Below are positions 31,554 through 42,265 of a DNA stretch of 64,000 nt, piece by piece. Position 1 is the first letter of the stretch, and the number at the start of each line of letters is the position of its first letter. The position numbers were made by a program, and so were the translations under genes. Origin of the DNA: Proteles cristata cristata (taxonomy: Eukaryota > Chordata > Mammalia > Carnivora > Hyaenidae); assembly GCA_017311185.1 (NCBI GenBank), contig JAESUZ010000968.1, forward strand, positions 744,001 through 808,000. Reading direction: 5' to 3'. The notes under the pieces are model-generated. The model saw nothing but the letters and a program-made list of their open reading frames with translations. It did not search any database and was not told the origin of the DNA.

Positions 31554-31929
31554 TAGAATGAATGAGCTAAAGAGAGGGCCCGATGATGAGCTCCAGGTGT
31601 GTGGGTCCCTGGCTTATTTCCCTCCGAGTTCCCAGGAACAAGGGAGGGGATGTGAGGGCCGCTGAACTAATGCATTCGTGAAAAGCCAAGGTGGCAGTGG
31701 AGCCGAAAGAGGGAAGGCTGCTCTCCCGGAAGTGGGGGCTGATGGACTCAGAGTGGTGGGCGTGGAGGGACGGAGTCCAGGTAACTAAGCCTTTCTTCTT
31801 TCCAGAGACCAGGAGGATGTTAAGGTTCAGTGAGGTAACAGGAAAGGGAAGCAGGTCTGAGTGTCTGGGGAGGGAAAGAATAGGTTGGGGGACCCAGGGA
31901 ACACCCCTCAATCAGGTTTGCAGCAGCAT
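31554..31929. other. Unclassified sequence
   Basis: No gene or family recognised. Confidence 0.4.
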
Positions 31930-32040
31930 GGCATGGAGAGGGCCCTTATTTGCTAATGGGGCTCCGAGGCCCAGGGAGGGTCTGCAGCTTGTCACAGTGG
32001 TCAGTGGCAGAGCTTGACCCTGGACCAGGACCCGGGTGTC
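31930..32040 (-). mobile_element. MIR remnant (antisense)
   Basis: 'ggctccgaggcccagggagg', 'gcagcttgtcacagtggtca' and 'ggcagagcttgaccctggac' correspond to antisense MIR around its tRNA-like half. Diverged. Confidence 0.5.
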
Positions 32041-32384
32041 AGGACACCTTCTCAGTTCCTGGAAGGTTACACACACCCTTGGCTTTGGCCTTCACTTCCC
32101 GTGATCACATCGTCACTCCTGGCAGCCCACCTGGCCCTTTGGAGCCTCCTCTCCCTGTTGCCCACCAAAGCCCTGTACCTGAACCAATCCCTGCCCACCC
32201 TCCGGACCATTTACACATTGATGTAGCACATACTGAAATGGTATGTTACGGTTACGGAGAAGCAGTTTTTCTTAGAGCACCACCGAAGGATCCTATATTT
32301 CATCTGGAAAAATATAGGAGGGACTTTTTTTTAAGAACTTCAAAGCAAGAGGAGAATGAAGGGGAGTAGAATCGCGGGCATAAG
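32041..32384. other. Unclassified sequence with an AT-rich core
   Basis: 32220-32345 changes abruptly to AT-rich, CpG-containing sequence. An open frame (31950-32369) crosses it. No domain or repeat family recognised. It could be an old repeat piece or a conserved element. Confidence 0.35.
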
Positions 32385-32495
32385 CCCAGCATTCACGGCA
32401 CACCCATGAGCCAGGCACCGTGCTGAGGGCCTCACATGCATGCTGACTACAGCCCCATGTGAGGTTGTCACTGGGGGAGTCTCCATGGCCACCCC
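32385..32495 (-). mobile_element. MIR remnant (antisense)
   Basis: 'gagccaggcaccgtgctgag' and 'gcctcacatgcatgctgact' followed by 'ccccatgtgaggttgtcact' match the antisense 3' half of MIR. Confidence 0.55.
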
Positions 32496-32782
32496 CACCT
32501 CATATTTCTATGAGAACATAGAGAACATTCTATGAGAATGTCCTCATCAAGAGGACATTTCTGGCGTCTCTCTTCTCCCTTGTTTCTCCTTCATCAGGAT
32601 GCTTGTATTTCCATTGTGGTCTGTAGTAACTTTATAGGGGAGAGGCTGTGCTGGCAGGGTGGAAGGAACACCCAGACACAGGTCGTGTCTGGCACGACCT
32701 GTGGCACGGGTCCAAGTCTATCTAAGTCAGGGATGAAGGGTCAGAGTGCCCACTGAGGCTTTGCTTTTTGGCTTGATTTTCT

Positions 32783-33010
32783 TTTTCTTTTTCTTTTTTT
32801 TGATGTTTTATTTATTTCTAGGATAGAGAGAGAGAGACAGCGTGAGCAGGGGAGGGTCAGAGAGAGAGGGAGTCACAGACTGAAACAGGCTCCAGGCTCT
32901 GAGCTGGCAGTCAGCATGGAGCCCGACGCGGGGCCCGAACCCACGAACCGCGAGATCATGACCTAAGCGAAAGTCGGACGCTTAACTGACTAAGCCACCC
33001 AGGCGCCCCA
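32783..33010 (-). mobile_element. CAN-SINE, 'CTTAG' subfamily (antisense), perfect target-site duplication
   Basis: Carries 'gacctaagcgaaagtcggac' and 'gactaagccacccaggcgcc', and 'ggcagtcagcatggagcccg'. Flanked by the perfect 15-bp repeat 'ttggcttgattttct' at 32768-32782 and 33011-33025. Confidence 0.97.
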
Positions 33011-33184
33011 TTGGCTTGATTTTCTAATCCTACTTTTATATTTTTTTTCTTGCCTTATTGCAAAGGCTGGACTCTCTAGTGCAATGTTGAATCAAGCTGT
33101 GGCAGTGGACAGCAGCCCTCAGTAATAAGGTTAATGTTCTCTCTCTGTGACCAATTCCCGCCACTCTCTCTCAGTTTGTTCTGA

Positions 33185-33305
33185 ACGTGTGAGGATGATG
33201 TTATTCATAGAATTCCCAACACCCCAGTTTACAGATGAGAAGCTGTGAGGTAGCTTGCCCAAGGTCACACATATATTCAGTGGCAACATTCCTATATATA
33301 AACCC
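33185..33305 (-). mobile_element. MIR remnant (antisense)
   Basis: 'ccccagtttacagatgagaa' and 'gtagcttgcccaaggtcaca' are clear antisense MIR landmarks. Confidence 0.75.
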
Positions 33306-33780
33306 CAGTGAGTTAGACTTCAAATACCATAATCTTAGCTATTACAGTATAAAATCTTCCATAAAACATGTTCTAAAAGAACAATAATTTCATAGCATGG
33401 TATGGAGGAGATCAGAAACATGCACCATTGGAACCAAATGCAAAGCAGCAATTATATAAAGAGCCAACTATATATAAAGATGCAAGACTTGGTAAAGCAA
33501 GTGTTATAGAATGAATTGGAGGGACAGCAGTGTGGGGTATGAGGAAATTAGCTAGCCCTTTATATTTATAAATTTATATTTAAATGATCTCTGGGCAGAC
33601 GACAGAGTTAACACTTACATAAGTAAGTAATAAAATTCTACAGTAGCTAGCAGGAAACATTGCAGCCTTTCTTACCTTCTGGAAAAGCATTTATACATTT
33701 TTCTTAACTTCCTTAACTTTTCTTAAGCTTCCCAAGTGGTTTATAAGTTTTCAAGCAACAGAAGAAATCACAAGGAAAAA
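33306..33780. other. AT-rich unclassified block
   Basis: About 70% A+T by eye, in contrast to the GC-rich surroundings. It contains 'atatttataaatttatattt' palindromic sequence at 33560-33580 and several TTAA/CTTAA runs near 33700. I recognise no repeat family and no coding frame. Confidence 0.45.
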
Positions 33781-34030
33781 GATGAATCTCTTTGGCTCTG
33801 GGATGGGTGATGTGTGTGTGTGGGGAGGAGCAGTCCCCCAGGTGACCATGGGGTACAGGGCCACAGTAACCAGCAGTAGAAATCATCTTTGAGGATCGAG
33901 AAATACACACCAACACATCGCTGCCAAGTCTCCTGTGTCTGGAGTCCCCGGGGAAGCCCTCGAGTGCCCACCCACGTCACACCATCAGGGCACACTCACA
34001 CCCTTGGTTTTGCGCTAGAACTGTGGCTTG

Positions 34031-34252
34031 TTGGGGCGCTTGGGTGGCTTAGTCGGTTAAGCGTCCGACTTTTGCTTAGGTCATGATCTCGAGGTTCGTG
34101 GGTTCAGGCCCCGCGTCGGGCTCTGTGCTGACTGCCAGATCAGAGCCTGGAGCCTGTTTCAATCTGTGACTCCCTCTCTCTCTGACCCTCCCCTGCTCAT
34201 GCTGTCTCTCTCTCTCTCTCCTAGAAATAAATAAAACATTAAAAAAAAAAAT
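34031..34252 (+). mobile_element. CAN-SINE, 'CTTAG' subfamily (sense), perfect target-site duplication
   Basis: 'ggggcgcttgggtggcttag' opens it; 'gacttttgcttaggtcatga' and 'ctgactgccagatc' follow. The tail is 'ctcctagaaataaataaaac'. Perfect 15-bp repeat 'tagaactgtggcttg' at 34016-34030 and 34253-34267. Confidence 0.97.
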
Positions 34253-34267
34253 TAGAACTGTGGCTTG

Positions 34268-35049
34268 CAATCTCACACCCTTGAACTTCCATAGACGTAT
34301 CTTTTCTTGGCTTCCCCACCCCATTGATCTCCCACCAAAGCGCACCCTTGGGGACCTGCTTTGAGAGGTCTGTGCACACGTAGGCACTTGCACACCCAAC
34401 GGGAAGATGCAGCCGTGGCTGGCCGCAGGTCAGGGCTGCACCTTTCTGTACGGCCTGAGCCTCTCTGGGTGGCCACCTTACTGCACGGTGTGGTAGCTGT
34501 GGACTCTGCTAGATTCCACCAGGCCATGACGCCTGGTGGGAGCCCACTCAGCCCGCTGCCCTCACCCTGGACCCCTCTCCAGCCCAAGCAGTGTGGCGCA
34601 TCTCTGCCTGCTTAGAGCCCTAGCTGCAGGCCCTGAAGGGTGAGTGGCATGTTCCCAGCCAGGGCGCAGGGCCCTATAATCCCCTTCACCTGCAAAGTCA
34701 GCTCTGTTCTCTAAGCCCACCGACCCAGGCCGAGGCACCACCACCTTCTCGGGGGGCTCCGAGGGAGCAGGGATGACCTCCACTTTGTGTTTCCCGGGTC
34801 TGCTCCTGCCCCCCAAGCCCCACACTTGCCCTTTATCCCCTTCTGGTTGGTCTAGCCCCAACTCCCAATATCTGCCTGGGCTTGCCTTCCAGCCCCAGAA
34901 CTTCCTCCCCAGCCTAGAAATTGCATTCTACCCCCAGCTCTGTCTGGAGCTTGGCTGAGCCTGGGTCCAGTCTCCAGGCCCTTGGGAGTCCCTTCTCTGG
35001 CAGGCCAGATCCCTCCTGCCCTGCCTCTGTGCCTGGGGACCCCAGCCAG
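34268..35049. other. Unclassified GC-rich sequence
   Basis: No gene or repeat family recognised. Confidence 0.45.
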
Positions 35050-35110
35050 AGCTGAGTATAGCACCTGGCATGTAGTAGGCCCTCAATCAATATATGCCAA
35101 GTGAGTCAAT
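35050..35110 (+). mobile_element. MIR or L2 3' end (sense)
   Basis: 'tagcacctggcatgtagtag' followed by 'gccctcaatcaatatatgcc' is the shared 3' end type of MIR/L2 (GTGCCTGGCACATAGTAGG, CTCAATAAAT). Confidence 0.7.
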
Positions 35111-36099
35111 TTCTCAATACCCCCTCAAATAATCCAGTGAGCTCCTTGACCCATCCCCTTAGTCTGGACCACTTTGGACCAGGAAATGAGAACTTGCTTG
35201 ACTCCATTCTGTCCCTGCCCCCTCCTCCCTGTCCCCCCAACATATGAATGCAGGGACAATGTGTACTTCCCAATCTAGTTCGCTTTCTCCTGGACACAAA
35301 GACTGGGGCCTCAGTGCCCCAAATCACCCTGAATGGTGCCCTTTCTGTTGTCCTAAGGTCTCTGCAGGCCATGGTCACTCTGTCCCATTTGCCAGCCTGG
35401 ATCTTCCACCTGGACACTCCTGGGTCAGGTGGCCTCATGCACTTCACTCTTGGGGCCGGATGGAGGGTCTCTGGGCTGCTCCAAGGGTGTGCTGAATGTC
35501 TTCCCTTCTCAGCCAGTCCTTGCCACCCACCCCACCCCCCGCCTGTCATCCTGCAAACTTGTGTTTTGAAATGAAAAAGGTGATGGGGGGAGGGTTAACC
35601 TCCTTGTAGGCCAACGTTGCTGGAGATTTACAAGAGGTGGGACCCGCGTCTCCATGCACACCTTGGAGAGTCCCCCCTCCTTACTGTGCGATGACCCCAA
35701 CACAAAGCCATTCCCCACCCCCGTCTCTGATCTTGAAGAGCTTGGGTTTGCCCTCAACCCCCACACGTGACACCCTGTCCAGAACACCCACGACAAGACA
35801 GGGAACTTTGGGAGCAGCCGGTGTGTTGGGGAGATGCCTCCACCAACTGCCTGCACCTGTCTGGGCTCTGTGTCCCCGAGCTGGATGGTTAGTGTGCCCC
35901 TCTGCCCGGGGACAAAGATGCAAGCGGGGCTCAGGCTTTTTCTGGGCTTCAAATGCCCTGACCTTTCCAGGGACTTGGCCCTAAACTTGGACTTCGTGAG
36001 CCCTGGCTGTGGCCCCCTCACTGGACGAGCCGTCCGCTCTTGGGCACCCAGCCGGCTTGCTGCCCGAGCTAAGTCTTCGGGGAGGGAAGAGCATGTTTT
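35111..36099. other. Unclassified GC-rich sequence
   Basis: No gene recognised; minus frame 35509-36165 (218 codons) lacks domains and has overlapping open frames on the plus strand. Confidence 0.45.
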
Positions 36100-36240
36100 G
36101 AAAACACGCAAAAACCCCATCCTGTCTGAATTGAACATTTTCTCCTGCTTGTTCAACACCATCATTTACATTCTTGGGCTGGTCAGCAGCCAAGATATTT
36201 ATAGCACTGCCCTGGCACTCCATCTTGCCTAATTGGCGTG
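36100..36240. promoter_or_regulatory. Candidate conserved non-coding element
   Basis: In a GC-rich, repeat-poor setting the sequence turns balanced and motif-rich: 'tgttcaacaccatcatttac', 'agccaagatatttatagcac' (with an ATATTTATAG MEF2/TATA-like core at 36196-36205) and 'cttgcctaattggcgtgggc' (TAATTG homeodomain-like core). It has no repeat signature or domain. Conservation is only inferred. Confidence 0.3.
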
Positions 36241-36439
36241 GGCGACGGGGCCCTCATCTGTCATGGCAAGTGGGCCTTTCATGGGCTCCTGGCGGGCTCT
36301 CAGCCGCCCGGGACGTTCCCAGGCCTGGGGGAGGCTGCGTCCCCATGCCCCCCACCAGTGGGCCCAGCCCTGCCAGGGGAGCCCGTAGAGCAAGCGTGTG
36401 ACTCAAGCCACCAGCACTGGATGGCCCGAGAGTGACTTG

Positions 36440-37005
36440 ACAGGGTCTGCCCTCCTTCAAGGACATTCTCAGCCCTCCTTTGAGCTTCCCATCAGCCCTC
36501 ACTCCATCCTTCTAATGTACAAAGGTGGCTCTGTCATCTTGCTCTCTGATGTCCTCATGGGCTCCTTGTTCTGCAAGATGCAGCCTCAGCTCCATCGGTC
36601 CGGGGAGGACTGTCACTGTCCACCCCATGATGCATCCAGCCTCCTGGCTCACTCTCCGCTCCAGCCACATGCCCTTTCCCACAAGGGAAGATGTGCTCTA
36701 GAGCTTTCTATGGGCTCTTCCCTGTGCCTGGCATGCTTCCCACCCCCCTCTCAGCTTGCTTCCCCTCTGCTCCTCCTCCGGTGTCTGCCTCAGACACCCC
36801 CTCTTCTGTGAAGCCTTCACCCTACACTTCCCACACTCGGGGGGAGTCCTGACCTCTCTCACCACACCATCCAGCACATTCATCATCTGACTGTCCTTGC
36901 TCGACCTTGAACTCTCCAGGGCCAAAAGGCGGGCCTCCTCTGTGCTCCCAGGTGGTTACAGAACAATCCTCAGCACTGATGAGAAATCCATTACTTTGTC
37001 CCTTG
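36440..37005 (+). mobile_element. L2 LINE 3' fragment (sense)
   Basis: 'cactctccgctccagccaca', 'ccctgtgcctggcatgcttc', 'cttctgtgaagccttcaccc', 'ccagcacattcatcatctga' and 'cttgaactctccagggccaa' are in L2 3' order. Confidence 0.75.
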
Positions 37006-37224
37006 GGTCCTAAGGATTGAATGGGTTTTGTTCCCCATGTCCGTATTTCGCCAATTCCCAAACAACGCTGTTAGCACAATCTCACATCTTTGCAATGGGA
37101 TGATTTAGTTGTCAGAGTTGTTACCTGTCTGAACGGGCTGTAAGACAACGATGCCTCGTTCAGCCGCTGACTTCTCAGACTCGATGGCCTATAGTAACGG
37201 CATTGGTGACGGTCCATGACCAAA

Positions 37225-37350
37225 ACAGCAGAGTGGTTAGAAGGTCACACCTCAGATCTGCCCAACCTGGACTCTGCCGTATTCTGGATCCTGGTTTCTG
37301 AGCCTCGGTTTTCCACATCTGAAAAACGGGAAGCGTTGACACTCCCTTGG
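37225..37350 (+). mobile_element. MIR SINE remnant (sense)
   Basis: 'agcagagtggttagaaggtc', 'ctgcccaacctggactctgc' and 'gagcctcggttttccacatc' then 'tgaaaaacgggaagcgttga' follow MIR. Confidence 0.8.
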
Positions 37351-37559
37351 TGGGGGCTGAGGTGACTGCATTCAACACGACTGCATTCAACATGATTGCA
37401 GACATAATGGCCAGTGCTATTAACCTGGCTGGTAATGCATCCAACAGAGGTTTGAATGCCATCCCAGGGTGGGGATGGCCGCAGGCAGGGCAGACATGGC
37501 TCTCACGGGTCTTGGGAAGACAAAGGATAAACGCGCAGATATAAATCAAGGAAAATTCC

Positions 37560-38190
37560 TACAAAGGGGAACGGACTGGGGGCGACCTGGTTTCTGGTGG
37601 TGAAGGATGCAAGGTATGTATGAGCCAAGATGGGAGGCACAAAGAGGGACCAGCTCGGTGCAAAACTTCAGGGAGGGGCTTCTAGACAGAGGGAGCAGCA
37701 CTTGTCAATGCACGGATGCAGAGAGCAAGGCACCGTGGGAGAGTAGACGGAGGTGAGGTCACAAGGTCACGCCTGGTCACTGGGAGACCTCGTAGCCATC
37801 AAGGGATGTCAGTTTGGCTCCAAACGCAACAGGAAGCCTCTGGGAGGATGCAAGAGAATGCTGGTGTCCGATGTGTGTTTCAAGCTGGGGCAGTGGGCCG
37901 GAGAGCAGGCTGGCAGTGCTGTCCGGGGAAGCGGGCGGCGCCTCGGGCACAGCGGTGGCAGTGAGACATGAGGGAGGGGGATCTGGGATTTATTTTGGAG
38001 GTAGAATTGACAGGTCTTGGCAACAGATCGATGTGGGTGGCGGGTGGCAGGAGGATCCAAGGGTGCCTCCCAGTTTTCTGGCCGGAGCAACTGGGCGGAC
38101 GATGGTGCCGCTTCCTGAGACGGGGAAGATACAAGGAGGAGCAGGTTGGGGAGGAAATTGAGAGTTTACTTTCGGATGCATTAGGCGTGA
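37560..38190 (-). mobile_element. L2 LINE ORF fragment (antisense)
   Basis: The clearest L2 block. 'agggagcagcacttgtcaat', 'gagtagacggaggtgaggtc', 'tttattttggaggtagaatt', 'ggcaggaggatccaagggtg', 'tggccggagcaactgggcgg' and 'ctgagacggggaagatacaa' + 'ggaggagcaggttggggagg' match the complement of L2 ORF2 in order over 600 bp. Frames are broken. Confidence 0.85.
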
Positions 38191-38574
38191 GCTGCTCTTT
38201 GCCTTTGCCCGGCTCACTGCTGATGGAGCTCCGTGGGCCTCAGAGCTGCAGGGAGGCCAGAGGGAGGGGTGTCTCTGGCCCATGGGTGGCCCCATTAGGT
38301 GTCTTCGAAGCACGGAAATTACTCGAACATCCCTTATCCCGCCTTGGCGGTGCCAGAGGCCACCAAGCCTTCCCGGTCCCGGGTAGCATCCATTTTGTGG
38401 CCCAGAAGGACCGAAGCCTGGGCTGCGGGTTCCGTGGGGAAGCACCCACATCTCTGCTTGGACACCCCATCAACTACATAAACTCCAGAGTCTGGGCCTA
38501 CCCCTTCCCCCGGTTCAGCCCCCCGCTGCACTTCCTGGAGCCTCTATAGAATTCTCAAGAACCACACAGCCTCC
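38191..38574. other. Unclassified sequence
   Basis: No gene or repeat family recognised. Confidence 0.4.
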
Positions 38575-38735
38575 AGTTCAAATTCCGCCTGTCCCACCCA
38601 CATCTACCAGTTAGGAGCTAGGTGGCCGAGGACAGGGACTCCACATCCGTGCAGTGAGGGTGATGACAGTAGTGTCCTCCTCGGGGGTGCCGTGAGCATT
38701 CATTGAGCCAAGGCCTGTAAGAGCTTCAAACCAAG
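38575..38735 (+). mobile_element. MIR-like remnant (sense)
   Basis: 'tccagttcaaattccgcctg', 'agttaggagctaggtggccg', 'ccgtgcagtgagggtgatga' and 'tgagcattcattgagccaag' resemble MIR in order but with many changes. Confidence 0.6.
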
Positions 38736-39374
38736 GCTGCTCAAAACCAAGCACACGAGTTGCTGTTTTAATTGTCACCTTGAGACACCTCACAGAAGCC
38801 GGCTGAAAAGCCCTGAGCGTGAGGTCCCCAGGCTGGGACCCCGGAGCCTTTCCCTCTGCGGGACCCTGAAGGAGCTTCGGTGGTGGGACCCCAGGCAATG
38901 CCAGCTCATGGGAAGGGAGGGGGCACTGAGTCACCCCCTGTTGGCACACGGTGGCCTCTGAGGCCTGCAGGCAGGGTTGGCCCTGTCTGATGACTAGAGC
39001 AAGAGCTGGCAGGGGGCCGGGGAAGGGGGGACAATGGGCCCTTGTCTTTGCCGAGCTTTCTCCTTCCAAGATGCTCCAGCCCCCAGACAAATATGACCTC
39101 ATTCCTCCTTAAGGATCCAGGACAGAGGGCAGACACCGGCCCAGAGTTGGACCCACCCACCCCATTTCACAGACTGGAACACCAGCTCACTGGGGGCAGG
39201 CAGCCGGGGGGTGTGTGTGCAAGCAGAGGGGGGTGCGGGCGGGGGAAGAAGACAAGAGGGCACTGAGGCTCTGGCCCCAGTACCTGGCCTGAATCCATGC
39301 CCTGTCATGTGGCCACCTCCTGGGCGGGGACCCCAGAAGAGGGTCTTTCAGGCAGCTCAGCCCAGATGACAGTG
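38736..39374. other. Unclassified GC-rich sequence
   Basis: No gene or repeat family recognised; a G-rich patch lies at 39188-39245. Confidence 0.4.
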
Positions 39375-39505
39375 GGCAAGCTAGTGGGTCAGACAGGCTG
39401 TGATCAGGTCCCACCGCTGCCACTCGCAGCTGTGTACCCTGAGCAGCTCAGTCAGCTTCTCTGGACCTCAGTTTCCAAATCTGATTAGGGGCTTGGCAGC
39501 CTCTT
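39375..39505 (+). mobile_element. MIR SINE remnant (sense)
   Basis: 'gtcccaccgctgccactcgc', 'agctgtgtaccctgagcagc' and 'ctctggacctcagtttccaa' match the MIR CORE region. Confidence 0.8.
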
Positions 39506-39943
39506 CTTATCAGAGTCAGGGGACCTTGGACATCACTGATGAAGGACAAGGGCTCAGACCAGGCTGCTAAAACCATAGTGCCCTTCCTCTATTGGAGAAG
39601 ATGACTTTCCAGGACAGACAGGTTTGCCCGTTGATGGGGATTAGGGCCCACTTCACCCAAGCCCCCGGGGGATGTTCATGCCCCACCCTCTGCCCTCCAC
39701 CCTCCTCCAGGGTCCCTCCAACAGAAGGGCCAGGTGGGGGTCTGGTGTTTCCCACTGACCCATTTTGAAAGGACATTTTCAGACACTGGACCTGCTGGCC
39801 TCATACACCCCCTGCCCATGACAGCTCTGAGTTCTGACGCTGCTACCCCCCACCTGCTCAGAGGCTTGTAGCTCTCTCTCCAGCCCCACCTCTGCCCGGG
39901 AATAGCCCCTGTGGCCCACCTCCTCTCTAAAGTGCCCTCGGTA
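39506..39943. other. Unclassified sequence
   Basis: No gene or repeat family recognised. Confidence 0.4.
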
Positions 39944-40144
39944 TGGGGTGCCTGAGTGGGCTCAGTCGGTTAAGCGTCCGACATCGGCTCACGGTTCGTG
40001 GGATCGAGCCCCACATCAGGCTCTGTGCTGACAGCTCAGAGCCTGGAGCCTGCTTCGGATTCTGTGTCTCCCTCACTCCCTGCCCCTCCCCTGCTCATGT
40101 TCTGTCTCTCAAAAATGAATAAACGTTAAAAATTTTAAAAAAAA
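39944..40144 (+). mobile_element. CAN-SINE (sense) with promoter-spacer deletion
   Basis: Opens 'atggggtgcctgagtgggct', and the 'aggtcatgatct' segment between the A and B boxes is missing ('cgacatcggctcacggttcg'). Otherwise a standard copy with a CAAAAATGAATAAACGTT tail. Confidence 0.93.
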
Positions 40145-40484
40145 CCAACGTGCTCATGGTGATCCATGAGCCTATGGTGAGAGCAGGGGCCTTGGGGCTC
40201 GAACAGGGCGGGCACATGGTTGGTCTTTATTTCATGACAGTACACGCGTTCATTCTCAAAGGTCATTTAGAATAACCTCCCACTGAGATGAAAGCAGGGC
40301 CCTGAGTGGTCAGCTCTCTGGGAACTTACCCCACCTCCCCAGGGCCAGAACCTCTGGGCCCCATGTTAGCTCTCAAAGACAGACCCCCTTCCTATATGGT
40401 TCAGTCCAGAGACCCAGGTGAGGGAGACAGGCAAGTGAGGCTGGGGCTCTGCTGGAAGCTGCCCAGGCTCCGGCCTTTCCCTTG
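40145..40484. other. Unclassified sequence
   Basis: No gene or repeat family recognised. Confidence 0.4.
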
Positions 40485-40575
40485 GCCCCAACTTCCACTG
40501 CGGCTGCATTCCCAGCGAGATAAACAAGGGATCAGTGGGAGCAAAATGAATGAAGTAACAGGGAAGATATGAGTG
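40485..40575. promoter_or_regulatory. Candidate conserved element with FOX and GATA motifs
   Basis: 'cagcgagataaacaagggat' contains GATAAACAA, overlapping a GATA core and a forkhead site; then 'gcaaaatgaatgaagtaaca' and 'gggaagatatgagtggccgc' follow. The block is AT-rich relative to strongly GC-rich flanks and has no repeat signature. A similar FOX/GATA pairing occurs at 52.76 kb. Confidence 0.3.
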
Positions 40576-41734
40576 GCCGCGCCCAGCCCCCGGCCCGCCC
40601 TGCCCGCTGCCCGACAAGGAAGGCTTTGGAAGAGGCCAGGCACCCCCAGCCTTAGCCGGTGCCAGGCACCAAGGGATCTCAGCCCAGGGCCAAGCCTCGG
40701 CTGGTACCCAGGCTTAGGACACAAGCCCCTCTGAGAGCTCCTGGACCCTCCTTGGGCCCTGTCCCGGGGCTCCACCCTCCTCCTTGGCCTCCTCAGCCCC
40801 CGGCCCTCACTGAGCTGGGATTAGTTCAAATCTGGAGGCTTCGTGATCTGAGGAACGCCTCACTCCCATGTGCAAACTGACCGAGCCCCCGAGCGGTCTG
40901 GAGCAGCATGGGGCTCGCCACCCCGGCTTAGCTGCGGCTAAGGTTTGGCCCGGGGCGGCCTGTCCACATCCGTGGGAACCCACTGTGCCACTCTGCCCGT
41001 GAGTGGTAGAAAAGCTGTTTATTCCTCTGGCTTCCCCAAGCCCAGTGCCAGCTGCTTGTCCCTGCGGTCATCCTGCCCTCTCAGGCTGGAACTCTGAGCG
41101 GGGGGGCGCATCTCCAGGACCAGATGGGAGGCTGGCACCGCTGACTCGGCCTGGTCTCCAACCAAACCGGACATGGGCGCAGGCACCTTCCGTGGCTGAG
41201 ATGTAGACAAAGAGCCAGTGTCGGCTGGATGGGGCTCTGCCCGCTGCTAAGGGGCCTGGCTTCCCTCTGCAGGGAACCAGGCTTGTCTTTGTGATCAGGG
41301 ACCCCCAAGGCTCAGCCCCTGCCTCTCCTTGCCTCTGAAAGGAGACGTGGGAGCACATGGGCCACCTGCCCACTGGGAACCATGCGGAGTACTCTGTTGT
41401 ATCCTGAGCCAGAACCCCTACACAGAGGGGGCCCACCTACCGGGCTCACCCCGGGCCTCAGGGTCCCTCTGCAAACAGCCCACAGACAGACCCTGGGCCC
41501 TGACCAGGCTGAGACAAGGCTGTTCCCTCTGCCAGCCACCCCAGCTGGAGTCGAGGAACTACTCTACGGGCCTGGAATATGCATTTGACTAACTCCTCAG
41601 GGGAAAGACCCAGATAGACCCTGCTCTGGTCCCTTCCGGGTGTAGCCATCCCCTCCAGGCTCCCAGAGTGATCTTCCCTACCTGCTGAGCGGCACCCAGC
41701 CCCCGTTCCCTGGTCCTTCAGGCACCCACTTTTC
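40576..41734. other. Unclassified GC-rich sequence
   Basis: No gene or repeat family recognised; overlapping frames under 125 codons only. Confidence 0.45.
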
Positions 41735-42010
41735 CAGCTGACTTCCCACCACTCCACCCATTACAGCTTCTGCTCTGACTATCAAGAGTCACGTCTGATT
41801 TCCTAACATACCTTCCCTCCTCCATGTGCGAGTCCCTCGGTCTGGAATGTTTGTTCATCAGCCTCCTTCTACACTTGACATCCTTCCTGGGCCTCACTGC
41901 CAGCTCCAAGGTCACTCCGAGGAGACTTTCCTGATCCCCACCTTGTCTAAACTCGACTCTCCCTTCATTCGGACACCTCCCAGGAGCCCTGGTCACCTGT
42001 ACTAACTTGC
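41735..42010 (+). mobile_element. L2 LINE 3' fragment (sense)
   Basis: 'ttcccaccactccacccatt', 'cggtctggaatgtttgttca', 'cttgacatccttcctgggcc' and 'aaggtcactccgaggagact' + 'ttcctgatccccaccttgtc' match the 3' part of L2 (…TGGAACG…, …AAATGTCACCTTCTCAGTGAGGCCTTCCCTGACC…). Confidence 0.75.
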
Positions 42011-42159
42011 GTCCCCTCCTAACTGGCACTGTCTGAAGCCCCAGCCTGGGGCTGGCCGAAGACATCCTGGAGAGAAGGGCCAACCAGCCTTGTGACTGTA
42101 CACATCTTAGGGGTCCCTAAGCCTGTGCTAGCATGCATTTGACTCTTGTTGCCAGTTTT

Positions 42160-42265
42160 CAAAGAAGATTGAGCCCCGGGGATGGAAGTGACTTGCCCAG
42201 AATCACTCAACTTCCGTGGGGGTGCTGGCCCCGGAGCCACGCTGGTCTGACCTGGTGATCATTCC
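42160..42265 (-). mobile_element. MIR remnant (antisense)
   Basis: 'gttttcaaagaagattgagc', 'gaagtgacttgcccagaatc' and 'ctggccccggagccacgctg' fit antisense MIR. Confidence 0.65.
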
